DNA of 28,609 nucleotides from Acetobacteraceae bacterium (GCA_025356735.1 JANXRT010000186.1:1-28609); one strand, 5' to 3'. Shown: positions 7,841 to 16,693, counted from the stretch's first letter. Translations and numbers: made by a program. The notes: generated from the sequence alone by a model not told the origin.

Positions 7841-9289
7841 TTATCCCATATGCAGAAAATCCAGCACCCGCTGCCGGACCTCCTGCTTGGGAAAGATCGC
7901 GTTCAGCACCCGCGCCCGGGTCAGCGGGTCGCTGGCGAAGAAGCGCTCATAAAGCACCTGGCGACTGCCGAAGGCGCTGAGTGCCACGTCCCAGCCGAGA
8001 TGAAACAGCCCGACGCGGTCGCGGGCGCTGGCTGTGTCGGTGGCCAGATATTGTTCGATATGGCCGGCCAGTGGGCCCTGCATATCGCGCTCGCTAGGCG
8101 TCAGCAGGAAGCTGGAGGAGCCGAGCAGCTGCAGGATCTCGATCATCCGCGGGTAGGCGGTCATGAACAGGTTGCGGGTGCTCTCGATCGGCACGATGTC
8201 CGGGCACATCACGCCCCATTCGTCCAGGCTGGCGTCGGCTTCGGCGGCGCGCATGCAGGCCTTCATCAGCACCGTGGTCAGGGTCAGCTCCGCCAGCATC
8301 GCCTCGGTATGCGGCAAATGCGCGTTGCCGAGCGTTTCGGTCATCAGCAGCGCCAGGCCGAGCACGAACTCGCATTTCGCCAGGTTCTTGGCGGCGCCCT
8401 GATGCGCGGAATGGGCCGACGAGTGCGTGCGCTGGGCGGTGTTGTTGAGCCGGTCCACGTCGCCGAGGAGGAACACACGCTCCCACGGCACCAGCACGTC
8501 GTCGAAGAACACGATGCAGTCCATCTCCTCGAACCGCGAGCTCAGCGGGTGCTCGAAATGGCTTCGTCCTTGGTCGAAGCTCTGGCGACAGAGAAAGCGC
8601 AGCCCCCTCGTCGCGCATGGGATGGCGAAGTTCATCACGAACGGGTTGTGGCCGTCGGCATGCTGCGCGGCGCGCGGCGAATACACCGCGATCTCGTCCG
8701 ATAGCGGCCCGAGCGTCGCCAGCACGCGGGCGCCGCGCACGACGATGCCGGCATCGGTCTCGCGCACCACCTGCAAGGCCGTGCCGTCCTGCAGGTTGAA
8801 GATGCCCGAGACGTTGCGGCTGCGCTGCAGGTTGATCAGCGAATGCGTCAGCGTCAGGTCGTTGTCGCGGATGTGGCGGTGGTAGCAGCGCATGTTCCCG
8901 CCGAAGCCGGTTCGCCCTTCCTCGAAATAATCCGCCGCGGCGGCCCAGGCCGAGACCGTCACGTTCATGAAGTCCGGCGAGCGTCCCATCATGCCGCAGG
9001 TTGCGCGCGCCCAGGCCAGCATCATGACGCGCCGGCGCTCCAGGTCCACGTGGGTGCGCGGGATGAGGAACGACATCCCGGCCGGCGCGCCGCCCTCGGG
9101 CGGGGTGAACACCATCTGATCGCGCCGCGCCGCGTCGTATTGCATGTCATACAGGGCGGCGATCGCCTGAGCGCCACCGCGCAGCCCGGGATGCGTCGTG
9201 ACATCGCGGACGCGCTCGCCGTCGAGCCAGATTTCGCAATCCTGCGCCCGAATGCGGTCGAGATACTGTTGCCCGGTACGTGCCGGCAT
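7841..9289 (-). CDS. 4-hydroxyphenylacetate 3-hydroxylase (HpaB) family oxygenase
   Basis: A 482-residue protein from ATG 9289. A strong ribosome binding site (GGGAGGA) lies about seven bases before this codon, so the in-frame ATG at 9319 is unlikely, because it would put that site inside the coding region. Sequence hallmarks of the HpaB/PvcC group include the N-terminal TGQQYLDRIR, a THVDLERRR-like segment, the central RNVSGIFNLQDGTALQVVRETDAG region and the later FFDDVLVPWERVFLLGD segment, all around the acyl-CoA-dehydrogenase-like fold. These enzymes use reduced FAD, supplied by a separate flavin reductase, to hydroxylate phenolic rings. Length is close to the family norm. No reductase gene is adjacent; a probable flavin reductase family gene begins at 28545, but linkage is unproven. 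The true substrate cannot be read from sequence. It is divergent from cioA. Confidence 0.88.
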   Translation of the reverse strand: MPARTGQQYLDRIRAQDCEIWLDGERVRDVTTHPGLRGGAQAIAALYDMQYDAARRDQMVFTPPEGGAPAGMSFLIPRTHVDLERRRVMMLAWARATCGMMGRSPDFMNVTVSAWAAAADYFEEGRTGFGGNMRCYHRHIRDNDLTLTHSLINLQRSRNVSGIFNLQDGTALQVVRETDAGIVVRGARVLATLGPLSDEIAVYSPRAAQHADGHNPFVMNFAIPCATRGLRFLCRQSFDQGRSHFEHPLSSRFEEMDCIVFFDDVLVPWERVFLLGDVDRLNNTAQRTHSSAHSAHQGAAKNLAKCEFVLGLALLMTETLGNAHLPHTEAMLAELTLTTVLMKACMRAAEADASLDEWGVMCPDIVPIESTRNLFMTAYPRMIEILQLLGSSSFLLTPSERDMQGPLAGHIEQYLATDTASARDRVGLFHLGWDVALSAFGSRQVLYERFFASDPLTRARVLNAIFPKQEVRQRVLDFLHMG

Positions 9290-9407
9290 CGCGGTCCTCC
9301 CTTGACTTTCGGGCAGCATGCGCCGCCGATCGGGTTATGAGAACTCGTGTTCGCGCCACGAGGCCGCCGGATACCGCGCGCGAAAACCTGCTCGCATAGG
9401 GAGCTGC

Positions 9408-10820
9408 ATGGATTTCTCCGCCCTGCTGCTGTCGCGCATCCAGTTCGCCTTCACGATTTCCTTTCACATCATATTTCCTGCCTTCACGGTCGGGCTCGCC
9501 GCCTGGCTGACGGTGCTGGAGGGCGCGCATCTGTGGACCGGCCGGCCGGTCTATCGCCGGCTGTTCGATTTCTGGCTGCGCGTGTTCGGCATCGCCTTCG
9601 GGCTTGGCGTGGTCTCGGGCATCGTCATGGCGTTCCAGTTCGGCAGCAACTGGAGCGAGCTCTCACGGCGCACCGGGGCCATCCAGGGGCCGCTGCTCGC
9701 CTACGAGAGCTTCACCGCGTTCGCGCTGGAGGCTAGCTTCTTCGGCGTGCTGATCTTTGGCCGCCCACGCGTGCCGAAGGCCTTCTATCTGTTCGCCTGC
9801 GCCATGGTGACGCTCGGCACCTCGTTATCGGCGTTCTGGATCCTGATCAACAACTCCTGGATGCAGGCGCCGACCGGCTTCGCGATGACCGCCGACGGCG
9901 TGTTCGAGCCGACCGACTGGATGGAGATCCTCTTCAACCGGGTTTCGGTGATCCGGTTCGCGCACATGCTGCTCGGCGCCTACGTGACCACCGCGTTCTG
10001 TGTCGCGGCGACCGGCGCCTGGCACAGCCTGCGCGGCAACGCCCGGCCCGAGGCGCGCGCCATGCTTGCCTGGGGCCTCGGCCTTGCCGCGTTGCTGGTG
10101 CCGGCGCAGATCTTCCTGGGCCATCTCGCCGGCGACTACGTCCATGACAGGCAGCCGGCCAAGTTCGCCGCCATCGAGGGACGGTGGGAGAACCAGGCGC
10201 CGGCGCGCGAAATCCTGTTCGCCATCCCCGACCCGGCCAACGAGCGCAATTTTTTCGAGGTTGCCGTGCCGGTGCTCGGCAGCGTCATCGGCTCGATGAG
10301 CCTGACCGCGGAGCAGACCGGCATCCTGAACCTGCCGCCGGATCAGCGGCCGCCGATGATCATCCCGTTCTTCGCCTTCCGCATTATGGTCGGCTGCGGG
10401 TTCCTGATGCTCGGGCTGGCCTGGCTCGGCAGCTTCCTTGGCCTGCGCGACCGGCTGGAGCGCCAGCGCTGGCTGCTGTGGGCGATCTTCCTCGCCTTCC
10501 CGCTCGGCTTCGTCGCGACCCTGGCCGGATGGTTCACCGCCGAGGTCGGGCGGCAGCCCTGGGTGGTCTACGGCCTGCTTCGCACCAGCGACGCGGTGAC
10601 GCCGTTCCTGACCGCGCCCACGGTCGCCATCAGCCTCGCCGTGTTCGGCGCCATCTACGCGCTGATCTTCGCCGCCGGCACGATCTACATCTACCGGCTG
10701 CTGCGCGCCGGGCCGCTTCCGGTGCCCGACCTGGTGCCGGGCGAGACCAACCCGAAGCGGCCGCTGTCGCTACCCGGTTCGGCACCCGGAATTGCGGCCC
10801 CATCGCCGGCCGCCGAGTGA
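9408..10820 (+). CDS. cioA: Cytochrome bd ubiquinol oxidase subunit I (cyanide-insensitive type)
   Basis: A 470-residue multi-pass protein from ATG 9408, with GGGAG just upstream. It is the quinol-oxidising subunit of a type bd terminal oxidase in the inner membrane, reducing oxygen to water. Heme ligands can be placed: H20 (b595), H186 and M327 (b558). The acidic pair E100 and E108 in the LAYESFTAFALEASFFG helix also matches the family. The quinol loop retains AKFAAIEGRW (K252, E257) but is short, and GWFTAEVGRQPW (374-385) is intact. The short loop is the mark of the CioA subclass rather than long-loop CydA. The upstream in-frame start at 9318 runs into the divergent promoter region and is rejected. 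The stop codon overlaps the cioB start (TGATG). Confidence 0.95.
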   Translation: MDFSALLLSRIQFAFTISFHIIFPAFTVGLAAWLTVLEGAHLWTGRPVYRRLFDFWLRVFGIAFGLGVVSGIVMAFQFGSNWSELSRRTGAIQGPLLAYESFTAFALEASFFGVLIFGRPRVPKAFYLFACAMVTLGTSLSAFWILINNSWMQAPTGFAMTADGVFEPTDWMEILFNRVSVIRFAHMLLGAYVTTAFCVAATGAWHSLRGNARPEARAMLAWGLGLAALLVPAQIFLGHLAGDYVHDRQPAKFAAIEGRWENQAPAREILFAIPDPANERNFFEVAVPVLGSVIGSMSLTAEQTGILNLPPDQRPPMIIPFFAFRIMVGCGFLMLGLAWLGSFLGLRDRLERQRWLLWAIFLAFPLGFVATLAGWFTAEVGRQPWVVYGLLRTSDAVTPFLTAPTVAISLAVFGAIYALIFAAGTIYIYRLLRAGPLPVPDLVPGETNPKRPLSLPGSAPGIAAPSPAAE

Positions 10821-11818
10821 TGTGGCAGTGGACCCTGGCCGAATTTTGGGCCGGCGTGCTTGGCCTGGCGCTGCTGCTTTACGTTCTGCTCGACGGCTTC
10901 GACCTGGGCATCGGCATCCTGTTCCCGTTCGCGCCGGACGAGGCTGCCCGGCGGCACATGCTGGCCTCGATCTCGCCGGTCTGGGACGGCAACGAAACCT
11001 GGCTGGTGGTCGCGGGCGCAACCTTGTTCGGCGCCTTCCCGCTAGCCTACTCGATCCTCATCCCGGCCTTCTATCTGCCGGTGCTGGTGATGCTCGGCGC
11101 GCTGATCCTGCGTGGCGTGGCGTTCGAGTTCCGCCATCGCAGCCGCCGGCTGCGCCGCCTGTGGGATGCCGGGTTTATCGGCGGATCGTACGCCGCGACC
11201 TTCGCCCAGGGCGCCGCAGTGGGTGCCATGGTGCAGGAGCTTCCGGTCACCGGCCACCTCTATTCGGGCGGAAACTGGAGCTGGTTCTCACCGTTCGCGG
11301 TGCTGTGCGGCATCGGGTTGTGCCTCGGCTACGCCATGCTCGGCGCCGGCTGGCTGACCTCCAAGACCGAGCGGGACGCGCGTGACCTCGGCTACCGGGT
11401 TCTGCCCTGGGCGTTCGGTGGCGTGCTGCTGTTCCTTGCCGCCGCCTTCGCCTGGTGCCTGCTGGCCGACCTGCGGGTGCTGCATCGCTGGATCGAGCTT
11501 CCGTACCTGGTCGTTTTCCCGATCGTCGGCCTGATCGCCTGCGCCGCGATGGTCCGAGCGATCCGGGCGCGGTGGGACTGGCTGCCGTTCCTGGCCGGCG
11601 CCGCGATCTTCGCCGCCGCCTTCGGCACCCTGGCGGCCTCGTTCCTGCCCTACATGGTGCCGTTCTCGCTGACCATCGCGCAGGCGGCGGCGCCGGAAAG
11701 CAGCCTGCGCTTCCTGTTCTGGGGCGCCGGCATCATCGTGCTGCCGATGACCCTGATCTACACCTGCGTCGTATATTTCGTGTTCAAGGGGAAAACCATC
11801 GTCGCCGACTACCATTAG
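10820..11818 (+). CDS. cioB: Cytochrome bd ubiquinol oxidase subunit II
   Basis: A 332-residue protein starting at ATG 10820, which overlaps the cioA stop by one base, so the two subunits are translationally coupled in stoichiometric fashion. The start MWQWTLAEFW and the segment LLLYVLLDGFDLGIGILFPF are typical of CydB/CioB, as is SPVWDGNETWLVVAGATLFGAFP. Eight to nine membrane helices are evident. It partners subunit I and stabilises the heme b595/d centre. No small CydX-like gene is visible between cioB and fumC, where only 32 bases remain, and no cydDC maturation genes are in the window. Confidence 0.95.
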   Translation: MWQWTLAEFWAGVLGLALLLYVLLDGFDLGIGILFPFAPDEAARRHMLASISPVWDGNETWLVVAGATLFGAFPLAYSILIPAFYLPVLVMLGALILRGVAFEFRHRSRRLRRLWDAGFIGGSYAATFAQGAAVGAMVQELPVTGHLYSGGNWSWFSPFAVLCGIGLCLGYAMLGAGWLTSKTERDARDLGYRVLPWAFGGVLLFLAAAFAWCLLADLRVLHRWIELPYLVVFPIVGLIACAAMVRAIRARWDWLPFLAGAAIFAAAFGTLAASFLPYMVPFSLTIAQAAAPESSLRFLFWGAGIIVLPMTLIYTCVVYFVFKGKTIVADYH

Positions 11819-11850
11819 GAACGGAGACGCGCACCCGAAGGACCCAACCC

Positions 11851-13320
11851 ATGGCCGACAGCCCGAACCCGACGATGCAGGACCTTCCGATTGGCATTGA
11901 AGCGGGCGGCATGGAGGCGACCGGCGAGCGCCACGAGTTCGACAGCATGGGCCGGGTTGGGGTGCCGGCGCACCGCTACTGGGGCGCGCAGACGCAGCGC
12001 AGCCTGCAGCACTTCTCGATCGGCAACGACCGCATGCCGAAGGAGGTCTATCACGCCTACGGCACCGTCAAGAAAGCTTGCGCCCTGGTCAACCAGGCCG
12101 ACGGCCGGCTGGACGCCTGGAAGGCCGACGCCATCGTGCGCGCCGCCGACGAAACCATCGCGGGCGCGCTCGACGAGCATTATCCGCTGTATGTTTGGCA
12201 GAGCGGATCCGGCACCCAGAGCAACATGAACGTCAACGAGGTGATCTCGAACCGGGCCATCCAGCTGCTCGGCGGCGAGATCGGCAGCCAGCATCCGATC
12301 GGCCCCAACGACGACGTCAACATGTGCCAGAGCAGCAACGACACGTTTCTGACGGCCATGCACATCGCCGCCATCACCGAGATCGACGGTCGCCTGCTGC
12401 CGAAGGTTGCGGAGCTGACCGCCACGATCGAGGCAAAATCGAAAGAATGGATGGGCATCGTCAAGATCGGCCGCACCCACCTTCAGGACGCCGTGCCGTT
12501 GACGGTCGGGCAGGAGTGGTCCGGCTACGCGGCACAGCTGCGCGCCTGCATGGATCAGGTCGTGGCCAGCAGATCGGGGCTGCTCGAACTGGCGCTCGGC
12601 GGCACCGCGGTCGGCACCGGGCTGAACGCGCCGGCGGGATTCAGCGTCAAGGTCGCGGGCACGATCGCCGGGCTGACCGGCAAACCCTACGTCACGGCGC
12701 CCAACAAGTTCATGGCACAGGGCTCGCTCGACGCCATGGTGCGCGCCAGCGCGGCGTTGCGCGGCCTCGCCGTCGCGCTGATGAAGATCGCCAACGACAT
12801 GCGCTGGCTGGCGTCAGGCCCGCGCTGCGGCCTGGGCGAGCTCGAACTGCCGCCGAACGAACCCGGCTCCTCGATCATGCCGGGCAAGGTCAACCCGACC
12901 CAGTGCGAGGCGATGGTGATGATCGCCATCCAGGTGCTGGCCGACGACAGCGGCACCGCCCTCGCCGGCAGCCAGGGCAACTTCGAGCTCAACGCGATGC
13001 GGCCGATCATCATCAACAACTTCCTGCATTCGGCCCGCATCCTGGGCGACGGCTGCGAGATGTTCCGCCTCCACTCGGTCGAGGGCACCCGGCTGAACGA
13101 GAAGAGGATCGCCGAGTACGTCGCGGGCAGCGTTATGCTGGTGACAGCGCTTAGCCCGGTGACCGGCTACCACAAGGCGGCCCATATCGCCGAACACGCG
13201 ATGGCCGAGGGGCTGACCCTGAAGGACGCGGCGCTTCGGTCGGGGGTCGTGACCGAGGCGCAGTTCGATGAGCTGGTCGATCTTCGGGCGATGATTGGTG
13301 ATGGGTTGGCTGGGGCGTAG
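11851..13320 (+). CDS. fumC: Fumarate hydratase class II
   Basis: A 489-residue enzyme that interconverts fumarate and malate in the TCA cycle. Start ATG 11851 has GAAGGA ten bases upstream. The family landmarks are in order: SGSGTQSNMNVNE (118-130), SSNDTF (161-166), GRTHLQDAVP (207-216, with the catalytic His of the TH pair), and the fumarase/aspartase signature GSSIMPGKVNP (339-349) with the catalytic serine. Class II enzymes are tetrameric, lack an Fe-S cluster and are oxygen-stable. An extra 25 or so residues precede the usual HEFDSMGRVGVPA beginning; an alternative start could be M21. The gene lies 32 bases after cioB in the same direction and is probably co-transcribed with the oxidase, linking a TCA enzyme to a respiratory oxidase. 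Confidence 0.94.
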   Translation: MADSPNPTMQDLPIGIEAGGMEATGERHEFDSMGRVGVPAHRYWGAQTQRSLQHFSIGNDRMPKEVYHAYGTVKKACALVNQADGRLDAWKADAIVRAADETIAGALDEHYPLYVWQSGSGTQSNMNVNEVISNRAIQLLGGEIGSQHPIGPNDDVNMCQSSNDTFLTAMHIAAITEIDGRLLPKVAELTATIEAKSKEWMGIVKIGRTHLQDAVPLTVGQEWSGYAAQLRACMDQVVASRSGLLELALGGTAVGTGLNAPAGFSVKVAGTIAGLTGKPYVTAPNKFMAQGSLDAMVRASAALRGLAVALMKIANDMRWLASGPRCGLGELELPPNEPGSSIMPGKVNPTQCEAMVMIAIQVLADDSGTALAGSQGNFELNAMRPIIINNFLHSARILGDGCEMFRLHSVEGTRLNEKRIAEYVAGSVMLVTALSPVTGYHKAAHIAEHAMAEGLTLKDAALRSGVVTEAQFDELVDLRAMIGDGLAGA

Positions 13321-13352
13321 CAAGCATGGGGCGCATCCGTTAAGCGCCGTGC

Positions 13353-14681
13353 CTACTTGGCCAGTTCCATTAGCTTGCGTATTTCGAATGCTTTCGGCGA
13401 GGCGAGGAAATTCCCGACGGCGCCGGCTCCCAGGGCCTCGGCCTTCGCCTGGATGCGCTCGGGCGGAACCGGGTGGCTCCAGCTGCCCAACGGCGCGTCG
13501 CAGCGGCGGACAATGACGGCTCCGTCGTCGAGTTCGACCGTCAGCTCGACATGCATCCGGTCGAGCCGACCGGAAATGGCCGGGTCGCCGACCAGTGAAA
13601 TGCGGTCCAGCAATGTGACCATGTCGGCGGCGAAGCGCCGCGAGTCGGAGAAGCTGGTTGGGTCGACCTTCCCGTCGAGCAGCGCCACGGCGGCGGTGTA
13701 CTGCCAGGAGAATTTGCCGTCGAGACCGCTCTCCGGCTTCGGCCGGTCGATATAGGGCATCGGCGGCGTTCGCAGCCCGACCCGACGGATGCGGCTGGCC
13801 GCGTCGCCGGTGATCGCCTCATGCGCTTCGAGTGCGGAAGTAATGGCGAAGTGGGTGGCAAACTGCGACGGAAACAGCTTCCACGCCGGCCCGGGATCGA
13901 GCGCCCGGCCGGTCGCTATCGGAGCAAGCAGGTGGGACGGATCGAAGGTCGCGCCGAACAGCGAAACCCCCCAGCCACGCGGGCCGCCGAGCGCGTCGGG
14001 GTTGGCGGTGAAACCGGCGGCGGCCAGCATCGCCGCCTCGACGCCGTTCGCCGCCCCGTCGCCGCAATGCAGCGCCTTGGTCATCGAGCCGATATTGGCC
14101 ATCAGGCCGCCGCAGCGTGAGGCTGCGATCCCGGCGGCGGCGGCCAGACGCTCGCCGGTCAACCCGAGCAGGTCGCCGCAGGCCAGCGCGGCGGCGACCG
14201 CGCCGACGGCGCCGGGCGGATGCATCGACAACCCGGCCGGCTCGATCTGCCCGGATGCTAGGCGCAAGCGTCCTTGCGCCTCGATGCCCTTGGCAAGCGC
14301 GCGCAGCACGGCCAGGCCCTGGGGGCCGGCGCCCTGCCGCTCGCGCAGCTCGGCCAAGGCGAGGATCGCGGGCAGCAGGGGCGACAGCGCGTGATTGGGC
14401 GGGTTCCACATCGGCTCGAAGTCGAGCACGTGCATTGCCATGCCGTTGATCCGGGCGGCCTGCGGAACTGACGTCGAGAATCCGTGGACAATCACCTGCG
14501 CCGGGCCGGTGGTGCCGTTATGCCGGGTCAACTCCGCCATTTTCGCGGGCCCCGGTTCGCGGGCGCCGGCGATCGCCACCGCCATTCCATCCAGCAGCAG
14601 CAGCCGGCATTGCGCCAGCAGCGCCGGGTCGTCCGCCGGCCAGGCCGCCAACAGGTCGGCGAAGGCGTGGGTCAGGCTCAT
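13353..14681 (-). CDS. MmgE/PrpD family protein, copy 1
   Basis: A 442-residue protein starting at ATG 14681, which overlaps the prpF stop (ATGA at 14678-14681); the longer open frame upstream would lie wholly inside prpF and is rejected. MmgE/PrpD proteins include 2-methylcitrate dehydratase and cis-aconitate decarboxylase. Recognisable blocks are LLLDGMAVAIAGA near the N-terminus, the INGMAMHVLDFEP segment, and a WKLFPSQFATH segment containing the conserved K-x-F-P-x5-H pattern. The active-site block that reads DFDDT or DYDDF in the other two copies reads DFEPM here (87-91), so two of the polar residues are changed. Coupling to prpF suggests action on a substituted aconitate or itaconate-like acid, but the change implies a different substrate or a weakened activity. 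Confidence 0.85.
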   Translation of the reverse strand: MSLTHAFADLLAAWPADDPALLAQCRLLLLDGMAVAIAGAREPGPAKMAELTRHNGTTGPAQVIVHGFSTSVPQAARINGMAMHVLDFEPMWNPPNHALSPLLPAILALAELRERQGAGPQGLAVLRALAKGIEAQGRLRLASGQIEPAGLSMHPPGAVGAVAAALACGDLLGLTGERLAAAAGIAASRCGGLMANIGSMTKALHCGDGAANGVEAAMLAAAGFTANPDALGGPRGWGVSLFGATFDPSHLLAPIATGRALDPGPAWKLFPSQFATHFAITSALEAHEAITGDAASRIRRVGLRTPPMPYIDRPKPESGLDGKFSWQYTAAVALLDGKVDPTSFSDSRRFAADMVTLLDRISLVGDPAISGRLDRMHVELTVELDDGAVIVRRCDAPLGSWSHPVPPERIQAKAEALGAGAVGNFLASPKAFEIRKLMELAK

Positions 14682-15850
14682 TCCGCGGCTTGGCGGACCG
14701 GTTCCCGCGCGCGGTAGAAAACCTCGCCCTGGAACAGGCGACGGGCGGTGCGGAATACCGTCGCGTGGCGGATATGCGCGGCGTTGCCGTCCATCTCCAC
14801 TTCTGCATCGACCAGCACGACGCCGGACGGATGGCCGATGCGCACGGCGCCGGCGCGCGCCGCCTCCGCCAGCAGCCGGTGCGGCACGCTGCCGGGCACG
14901 CGGCAGGCTGCCGCCAGGCACAGCGCGCCGGTCAGCGGCACGGCGCGGTGCGGCTGGCCGATCGAGATCATCCGCACCAGGATGTCCATGTCGCCGCTGG
15001 CGAGGATGCGGCCGGTCAAGGTGGCGGCGGGGACCGGTGCCGCGACCAGCGCCACCTTCGGCACGCCGGGAATTTTTCCGGCCTCCTCCAGGTTTGGAGC
15101 CAGGCCCATGGCGACCGAGGCATGTCGGCGGATCGCCTCAAGCCGGTCGAGAAGCTCGGCGTTGTCTTCCAGCCCCTGCGGCAACTCGGTGCCGGCGGCG
15201 CCGACGGCGCTCGCGATCACGAACACGCATGGGTTGGCGGCATCGACCATGCTGACCTCGACATCGGCAAAGCCCGGTATCACCAGCCGATCGGCGGCGT
15301 TGCCGGTCGGCAGCAGCCGGCCGGTGCGCGCGCCGCCAGGATCCTCGAAATTCAGCCGGATCGGCGATCCGATGCCCGCAACGCCATCCAGCACTAGGTC
15401 GCCCTCGACGGCGGCCAACCCGTCCTCGACCGCAAAACGGGAAACGATGATCTTGCTTGTGTTGGTGTTGTGGATGCGCACGGTGGCCTCGGCGCCATCG
15501 GGCACCGGCACCAAGCGTTCGTCCAAGGCAAACGGCCCGATCGCCGAGGACATGTTGCCGCAGTTGGCCGAGTAGTCCACCGACCGGGAGCCAACCGAGA
15601 CCTGGGCGAAGGTATAGTCCACATCGGCATCCGGCCGGCTTGGCGGCCCGATCACGCAGACCTTGGACAACGACGAAACGCCGCCACCCATGCCGTCGAG
15701 CTGGCGGCCGTTCGGGTCGGGCGAGCCCATCGCCGCCAGAAAGATTTCCGCCCACTCCGTTTGGTTGTCCGGCAGGTCGGCGCGGTGCAGCACCAGCGCC
15801 TTCGAGGTTCCGCCGCGCATGAATACGGCGCGAAGTCTTCGTTGCGGCAT
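14678..15850 (-). CDS. prpF: PrpF family isomerase (2-methylaconitate / 4-oxalomesaconate type)
   Basis: A 390-residue protein from ATG 15850 with AAGGAAG eight bases upstream; an in-frame ATG at 15904 would extend it through the palindromic operator and is rejected. The family markers are FMRGGTSK (10-17), DGMGGGVSSLSKV (52-64) and SANCGN (94-99), the last carrying the likely catalytic cysteine C97. PrpF proteins share a diaminopimelate-epimerase fold and shift the double bond or cis/trans geometry of unsaturated tricarboxylates such as 2-methylaconitate, aconitate or 4-oxalomesaconate. The substrate here is not settled by sequence. The gene is divergent from a GntR regulator and translationally coupled to an MmgE/PrpD gene, which forms the first operon of the island. 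Confidence 0.88.
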   Translation of the reverse strand: MPQRRLRAVFMRGGTSKALVLHRADLPDNQTEWAEIFLAAMGSPDPNGRQLDGMGGGVSSLSKVCVIGPPSRPDADVDYTFAQVSVGSRSVDYSANCGNMSSAIGPFALDERLVPVPDGAEATVRIHNTNTSKIIVSRFAVEDGLAAVEGDLVLDGVAGIGSPIRLNFEDPGGARTGRLLPTGNAADRLVIPGFADVEVSMVDAANPCVFVIASAVGAAGTELPQGLEDNAELLDRLEAIRRHASVAMGLAPNLEEAGKIPGVPKVALVAAPVPAATLTGRILASGDMDILVRMISIGQPHRAVPLTGALCLAAACRVPGSVPHRLLAEAARAGAVRIGHPSGVVLVDAEVEMDGNAAHIRHATVFRTARRLFQGEVFYRAREPVRQAAE

Positions 15851-15873
15851 GTTCTTCCTTCGGCATCGCTGCT

Positions 15874-15905
15874 GTTGCATATTCTTGTATACATAATTAT
15901 GCAAC
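15874..15905. promoter_or_regulatory. 32-bp near-perfect palindrome, probable GntR operator
   Basis: The outer arms GTTGCATA (15874-15881) and TATGCAAC (15898-15905) are exact inverted repeats. The centre TTGTATACA (15885-15893) contains the TGTATACA core typical of operators bound by FCD-type GntR regulators. In all 13 of 16 base pairs are symmetric. It lies between the divergent prpF and GntR genes, 24 bases from the prpF start and 38 bases from the GntR start. It probably controls both directions. Confidence 0.75.
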
Positions 15906-15943
15906 TACGGAAGGGCCGTGCCGGCCACGCCAGGGATGACGCC

Positions 15944-16693
15944 ATGATCGCCAGCAACGCAACCGCCCCGACCTCAAACACGACTTCAAATACGACTTCG
16001 AGCATGCCCGAGCGTGATTCCCGTGGCCTCGCCGAGCGGGCTTACGGCACGATCCGCGAAGCGATCCAGGATGGCCGGCTCAGCCCTGGCCAGCGCATGC
16101 CGGAGACCGATGTTTCGACCTGGCTCAAGGTCAGTCGCACGCCGGTGCGCGAGGCGCTGCGGCGCCTGCAGTCGGAGGGCATGCTGCAACCGGCGCCGGG
16201 CGGAGGCCTGTCGGTGGTGCGGCATGACCTTCGCGCGGTCGGGGAGCTGTACGACGTGCGGGAATCGCTGGAAGGCACTGCCGCAGCACTTGCCGCGCGT
16301 GGGGCCGACGCCACGGAAATCCGCGTGCTGCACGCGATGGTGGAATCGCAGCGGCAGCTTGCAGATGATCCGCAGGCGCATGCCCGGCTCAACATCGTCT
16401 TCCACCAGAATATCTACCACGCGGCCCATAACCGCTTCCTGCTGCAGAACCTGCAAAGCCTGCATGATTCGGTGGCGCTGCTCGGGCGCACCACCTTCGC
16501 CAGCCCGGGCCGGATCGCCGAGGCGCTGGCCGAGCACGCGGCGATCGTCGCGGCGATCGCGGCGCGCGACGAGACATCGGCCGAGGCGCTGGCCCGGAGT
16601 CATGTGCGGCGCGGCTACGAGCTGAGGTTGGCGAGCATCGCTGCCGCCACCGAGGCCGCTGCGGGCCGGCCTGGCGAAGGAACCGGGCCATGA
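15944..16693 (+). CDS. GntR family transcriptional regulator (FCD subfamily)
   Basis: A 249-residue regulator. ATG 15944 is chosen because AGGGA lies eight bases before it; upstream in-frame starts fall in the palindrome or in prpF. An N-terminal low-complexity stretch of Thr/Ser/Asn is followed by the winged helix at about residues 27-90, including the recognition helix VSRTPVREALRRLQSEG, and then an all-helical FCD ligand-binding domain with the VFHQNIYHAAHNRFL histidine segment (metal or carboxylate ligand). FCD regulators sense small organic acids, and the family is usually repressive. The gene stop overlaps the next start (ATGA at 16690-16693), so regulator and downstream genes are in one operon and autoregulated. 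The neighbourhood suggests an aconitate- or tricarballylate-like effector. Confidence 0.9.
   Translation: MIASNATAPTSNTTSNTTSSMPERDSRGLAERAYGTIREAIQDGRLSPGQRMPETDVSTWLKVSRTPVREALRRLQSEGMLQPAPGGGLSVVRHDLRAVGELYDVRESLEGTAAALAARGADATEIRVLHAMVESQRQLADDPQAHARLNIVFHQNIYHAAHNRFLLQNLQSLHDSVALLGRTTFASPGRIAEALAEHAAIVAAIAARDETSAEALARSHVRRGYELRLASIAAATEAAAGRPGEGTGP

Noticed and set aside
9290..9407. A sigma-70 promoter in the hydroxylase/cioA divergent region (TTGACT at 9302)
   Set aside because: No matching -10 box at proper spacing on the plus strand, and this word overlaps the hydroxylase ribosome binding region.
13328..13348. Terminator between the convergent fumC and MmgE/PrpD copy 1 genes
   Set aside because: Only a 5-bp stem (GGCGC/GCGCC) with a nine-base loop and no T-run; too weak to call.
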